Origin: Lancefieldella parvula DSM 20469
Lineage (GTDB): Bacteria > Actinomycetota > Coriobacteriia > Coriobacteriales > Atopobiaceae
DNA: 64,000 nt
Direction: 5' to 3'
Assembly (NCBI RefSeq): GCF_000024225.1
Contig: NC_013203.1
Coordinates: forward strand, 1,388,501 to 1,452,500
In this document: piece by piece, positions 61,681 to 64,000 of the stretch
How positions within the stretch are numbered: position 1 is the first letter of the stretch
Layout of the letters: each line of letters starts with the position of its first letter
Translations under genes and position numbers: made by a program
The notes under the pieces: generated by a model
Databases searched by the model: none
What the model was told of the DNA's origin: nothing
The model's input: the letters and a program-made list of their open reading frames with translations, nothing else

Positions 61681-64000
61681 CTACATGGCGTCGTAAAATC
61701 CTAATTTCGTTATTTCTCCACCACTAGTTTCTATTGATTCTTTTCCCTTTTCTGCGCCCGCAATCATCCTAAGCTGTTTAGACGGCATTTTTCTACGCTT
61801 CATAACGTATTTCTGTACATACAAATCGTAATAATGTTGTGCATCTTGCGCTCGACCACATTTTCTAAGCGCTTGAATAAGTGCCATGAGCGTGTCTTCT
61901 CGCATATCGTCAACAAGGTAGGCAAGCTCTGCAAAATGCACTGCAAGCGTATAATGAGTAATCCTCAAAGCGGCTGCTGAAGCTATCACCATGGTATCTA
62001 TGTATTGATCTCTCAAAGCAATACGAATAGGATCTGCAAATCTAAAGCATTCATCCTCGGGCAGATATAAATCACCTTGATAAAACTTCTCTACTTGCTT
62101 GGCCAGATGCACTATGTCTTCATCACTATTTGATGACGCCACACTCTTTGCTAACTGCGTAAAAATATCAATATCTACCGTTACTTGCTGGGAATTAAAT
62201 CCAAGTGTCTTTTCAATCCGAGATGCCTCTAGGGGTTCACAGTCTTTTTGAATCTCCTGCACTTCTTTGCGAATAACTCGAGTTGCTTGATACAGACGCT
62301 CTTGCCAGTGGCCCTGATCAGCCTCTGGCCAAATCTGCTGTGCAATTTGTGACCTAAAACTCATATGATTGTGAGCAAGCGCCAAATACACAAGCAGTGC
62401 CTTTGCCGAACGATAGGCAATTTTTCTACCGGCAATCTCCTCTCCTTGAACCGACAAACTAAATCTGCCGAGAAGAGCGATATACACCCCCGGGTGAGCG
62501 TTCTTTGTTCGCTCCACATGCAAATTCTTTACCTCAGGGTTTCCAGTTATGGAAACCGTTGCTCCCTGTTGAGAATTTCTCCATTTTGTTACGTCTCGCT
62601 TACCCTCATTTGAACGTAAATAATGGAGCCATTCTTCTGGGACTTCCTGTTCTAAACACTGCTGAAACTCAGATTCATCTGACAAAAGTGCTCTTATAAG
62701 CCACATGGCATTTTCAGGAACTCCATACTCAACAACATCAAGCCAGACAGGGGAGTGTCCTTTCACACTCTTAAAGAGAGCCTTGTATATTGTTCTACAT
62801 ACTGCTTTTAGCGATGGATGGGTAATTGCTTGAAGGCTCTTCTCTGTGGGCTTAACTCCCAAAAAGAATCCCGCAATATCTTCGATTATCTTTCCCACCT
62901 GCGCCACATATATTGAGTTCCATTCCCTGCTCAGCATTACCGCTCTTCTTGCCTGGAGCTGAGCTTTGGGATACGCTCTGCTTCTAAGGCTGAGAAAAGC
63001 TCCAATAAGAAGCGCAGGTACTTGAATCACACGATTACCCTGCAGCTCTGACTGACTTATAAGTTGTTCAGTATCATATAAATTACCTACAGAAGAGCTC
63101 TTTTCGAAAAGATAGCGAGCGCATTTAAGTAGCCCAACAGAACCCTTAAGTGCGCCTGCTTCGCCTTCTTGTAAAAAGGAAAGTGCACTTAAGCTACGAG
63201 AGTCAAATTCTTTTTGGTATACACCTAGTAATACGTAAAGCAATTCAATATCAGCTGTTTGAATTGAAGAGGTTATAGAAGAAGTTTTCTCGTACTGTTG
63301 CTCAAGAAGCAGTAGTTGAAGGGCATACTTAAAATTTCCTTGCATACCTAAATCAACTGCACGTTTATGTAGTGCAATTTTCTTCTCCAGCTGGCTTAAT
63401 TCAGGATCTTCCTTTAAAGGCGACATAGGCTTTTGCAAAAGTAACTTCAATAAAGTCATATAAGCTGTTTGCTTGAGAAAGCCATTGAAAGATGTAAGGT
63501 TTTCAAATGTTGTTTCAGCATCTTTAGCAATTATTGGATTTTTTGTATTAGACAGTGCGTCCACCATTCTTTTTGCGGCTTTCTTACTGGAATTTTCTAG
63601 CGTGCAATCAGAATGTGTAGCAGTAAGCGCATTATCTACCAACTCAATATATCCAGCATCTACAAACTCTGCTGCATGAGAAAGCACAATTTCCCAGGTA
63701 ATCTCTTCTCTAACCAGAGAACTTACAAATGCAGCCTTAGAAAAATCTTCTCTATCAATCAGCAAAGCTATAGCTTTCAAGATAAGTTTTTCATGCTTGC
63801 TCGCCAAAGCCACGAGCTCCTGTTTATTAAAATTCAACACATCAAAGCATGTAACATGAAGACACGAAAAACGCTTGGTTTCTACGTGTACACCAAAGAA
63901 TGGTGCATCTTGTTCTATCTTAGCCAGATACTCAAGATCAGCTTGACCACATATACGGCTCAAATCATCAAACGAACCAACACCAATCAACATCATGCCA
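61681..64000 (-). CDS. Large winged-helix/TPR regulator, 5' end cut by window
   Basis: The visible 772 residues consist of helical repeats (about 60-480, TPR-like) and a C-terminal OmpR-type winged helix (about 510-610, LLGRFSLSVQGEEIAGRKIAYRSAKALLVYLAL and QIAQQIWPEADQGHWQERLYQATRVIRKEVQEI) followed by a bacterial transcriptional activator-like TPR domain (about 620-735). This is the layout of SARP/BTAD or MalT-like activators. The frame stays open to the window edge and begins with a segment (MLIGVGSFDDLSRICGQ) that looks like the end of an ATPase domain, so the true N-terminus is missing. Confidence 0.8.
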   Translation of the reverse strand, partial: GMMLIGVGSFDDLSRICGQADLEYLAKIEQDAPFFGVHVETKRFSCLHVTCFDVLNFNKQELVALASKHEKLILKAIALLIDREDFSKAAFVSSLVREEITWEIVLSHAAEFVDAGYIELVDNALTATHSDCTLENSSKKAAKRMVDALSNTKNPIIAKDAETTFENLTSFNGFLKQTAYMTLLKLLLQKPMSPLKEDPELSQLEKKIALHKRAVDLGMQGNFKYALQLLLLEQQYEKTSSITSSIQTADIELLYVLLGVYQKEFDSRSLSALSFLQEGEAGALKGSVGLLKCARYLFEKSSSVGNLYDTEQLISQSELQGNRVIQVPALLIGAFLSLRSRAYPKAQLQARRAVMLSREWNSIYVAQVGKIIEDIAGFFLGVKPTEKSLQAITHPSLKAVCRTIYKALFKSVKGHSPVWLDVVEYGVPENAMWLIRALLSDESEFQQCLEQEVPEEWLHYLRSNEGKRDVTKWRNSQQGATVSITGNPEVKNLHVERTKNAHPGVYIALLGRFSLSVQGEEIAGRKIAYRSAKALLVYLALAHNHMSFRSQIAQQIWPEADQGHWQERLYQATRVIRKEVQEIQKDCEPLEASRIEKTLGFNSQQVTVDIDIFTQLAKSVASSNSDEDIVHLAKQVEKFYQGDLYLPEDECFRFADPIRIALRDQYIDTMVIASAAALRITHYTLAVHFAELAYLVDDMREDTLMALIQALRKCGRAQDAQHYYDLYVQKYVMKRRKMPSKQLRMIAGAEKGKESIETSGGEITKLGFYDAM

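Overview
The window reads as chromosomal DNA of a low-to-mid GC actinobacterium of the class Coriobacteriia, most likely an Atopobium/Lancefieldella-type oral or gut anaerobe. This is inferred from the gene neighbourhoods (rplM-rpsI-glmM-acpS-nnr-alr-udg-tsaE; ssrA near smpB and rnr; ftsE-ftsX; prfB-secA), the many sortase-anchored surface proteins, the PTS systems and the AT-leaning coding sequence. No species was confirmed by a search. No rRNA, tRNA, insertion sequence, prophage or CRISPR array was seen. Of about 55 genes whose stop codon lies in the window, about 39 end in TAA, 14 in TAG and only two in TGA.

Layout. 1-4.3 kb: end of a two-component system, an orphan acidic protein flanked by two copies of a promoter-plus-hairpin element, an XRE regulator, and a nicotinamidase-like hydrolase with a small membrane protein. 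4.4-11.4 kb: a long minus-strand housekeeping run (rplM, rpsI, glmM, acpS, nnr, alr, udg, tsaE). 11.7-16.4 kb: a lipoprotein-like esterase, a PfkB sugar-phosphate kinase, a structured intergenic repeat, a patatin-like phospholipase and a membrane-bound XRE regulator. 16.4-25.2 kb: a carbohydrate locus with MupG-like hydrolase, cellobiose-type PTS EIIC and EIIB, a giant wall-anchored GH32 fructan hydrolase, and a LytTR/DUF3021 regulator pair. 25.4-33.2 kb: a pilus locus with class C sortase, backbone pilin, VWA tip adhesin and a SHIRT/DUF11-type surface protein. 33.3-37.9 kb: a flavodoxin-SCP2-membrane fusion under a PadR regulator with three phased operators, a metallo-beta-lactamase-fold hydrolase and a methyltransferase.

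38.1-43.4 kb holds the trans-translation and RNA-decay genes (tmRNA, smpB, a TPR protein, rnr) with a YoaK-like protein and a rubredoxin. 43.6-47.5 kb carries an amidohydrolase, an APC permease and a LysR regulator. 47.7-49.7 kb is ftsEX, with an unusually long acidic N-terminus on FtsE. A 492-bp non-coding element bounded by long inverted repeats follows. 50.3-56.7 kb is an ascorbate-type PTS operon (EIIA, EIIB, EIIC, small membrane protein, SIS isomerase, DapA-family aldolase, KDPG-type aldolase) divergent from a DeoR regulator. 56.8-64 kb holds a YitT-family protein, prfB, secA and a truncated winged-helix/TPR regulator.

The strongest oddity is release factor 2. Its stop-codon recognition tripeptide reads Ser-Pro-Thr instead of Ser-Pro-Phe, it lacks the usual autoregulatory UGA frameshift, and it sits in a window that hardly uses UGA. 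Other points of interest are two families of intergenic hairpins with compensatory base changes, the 492-bp inverted-repeat element and several unusual domain fusions or extensions.
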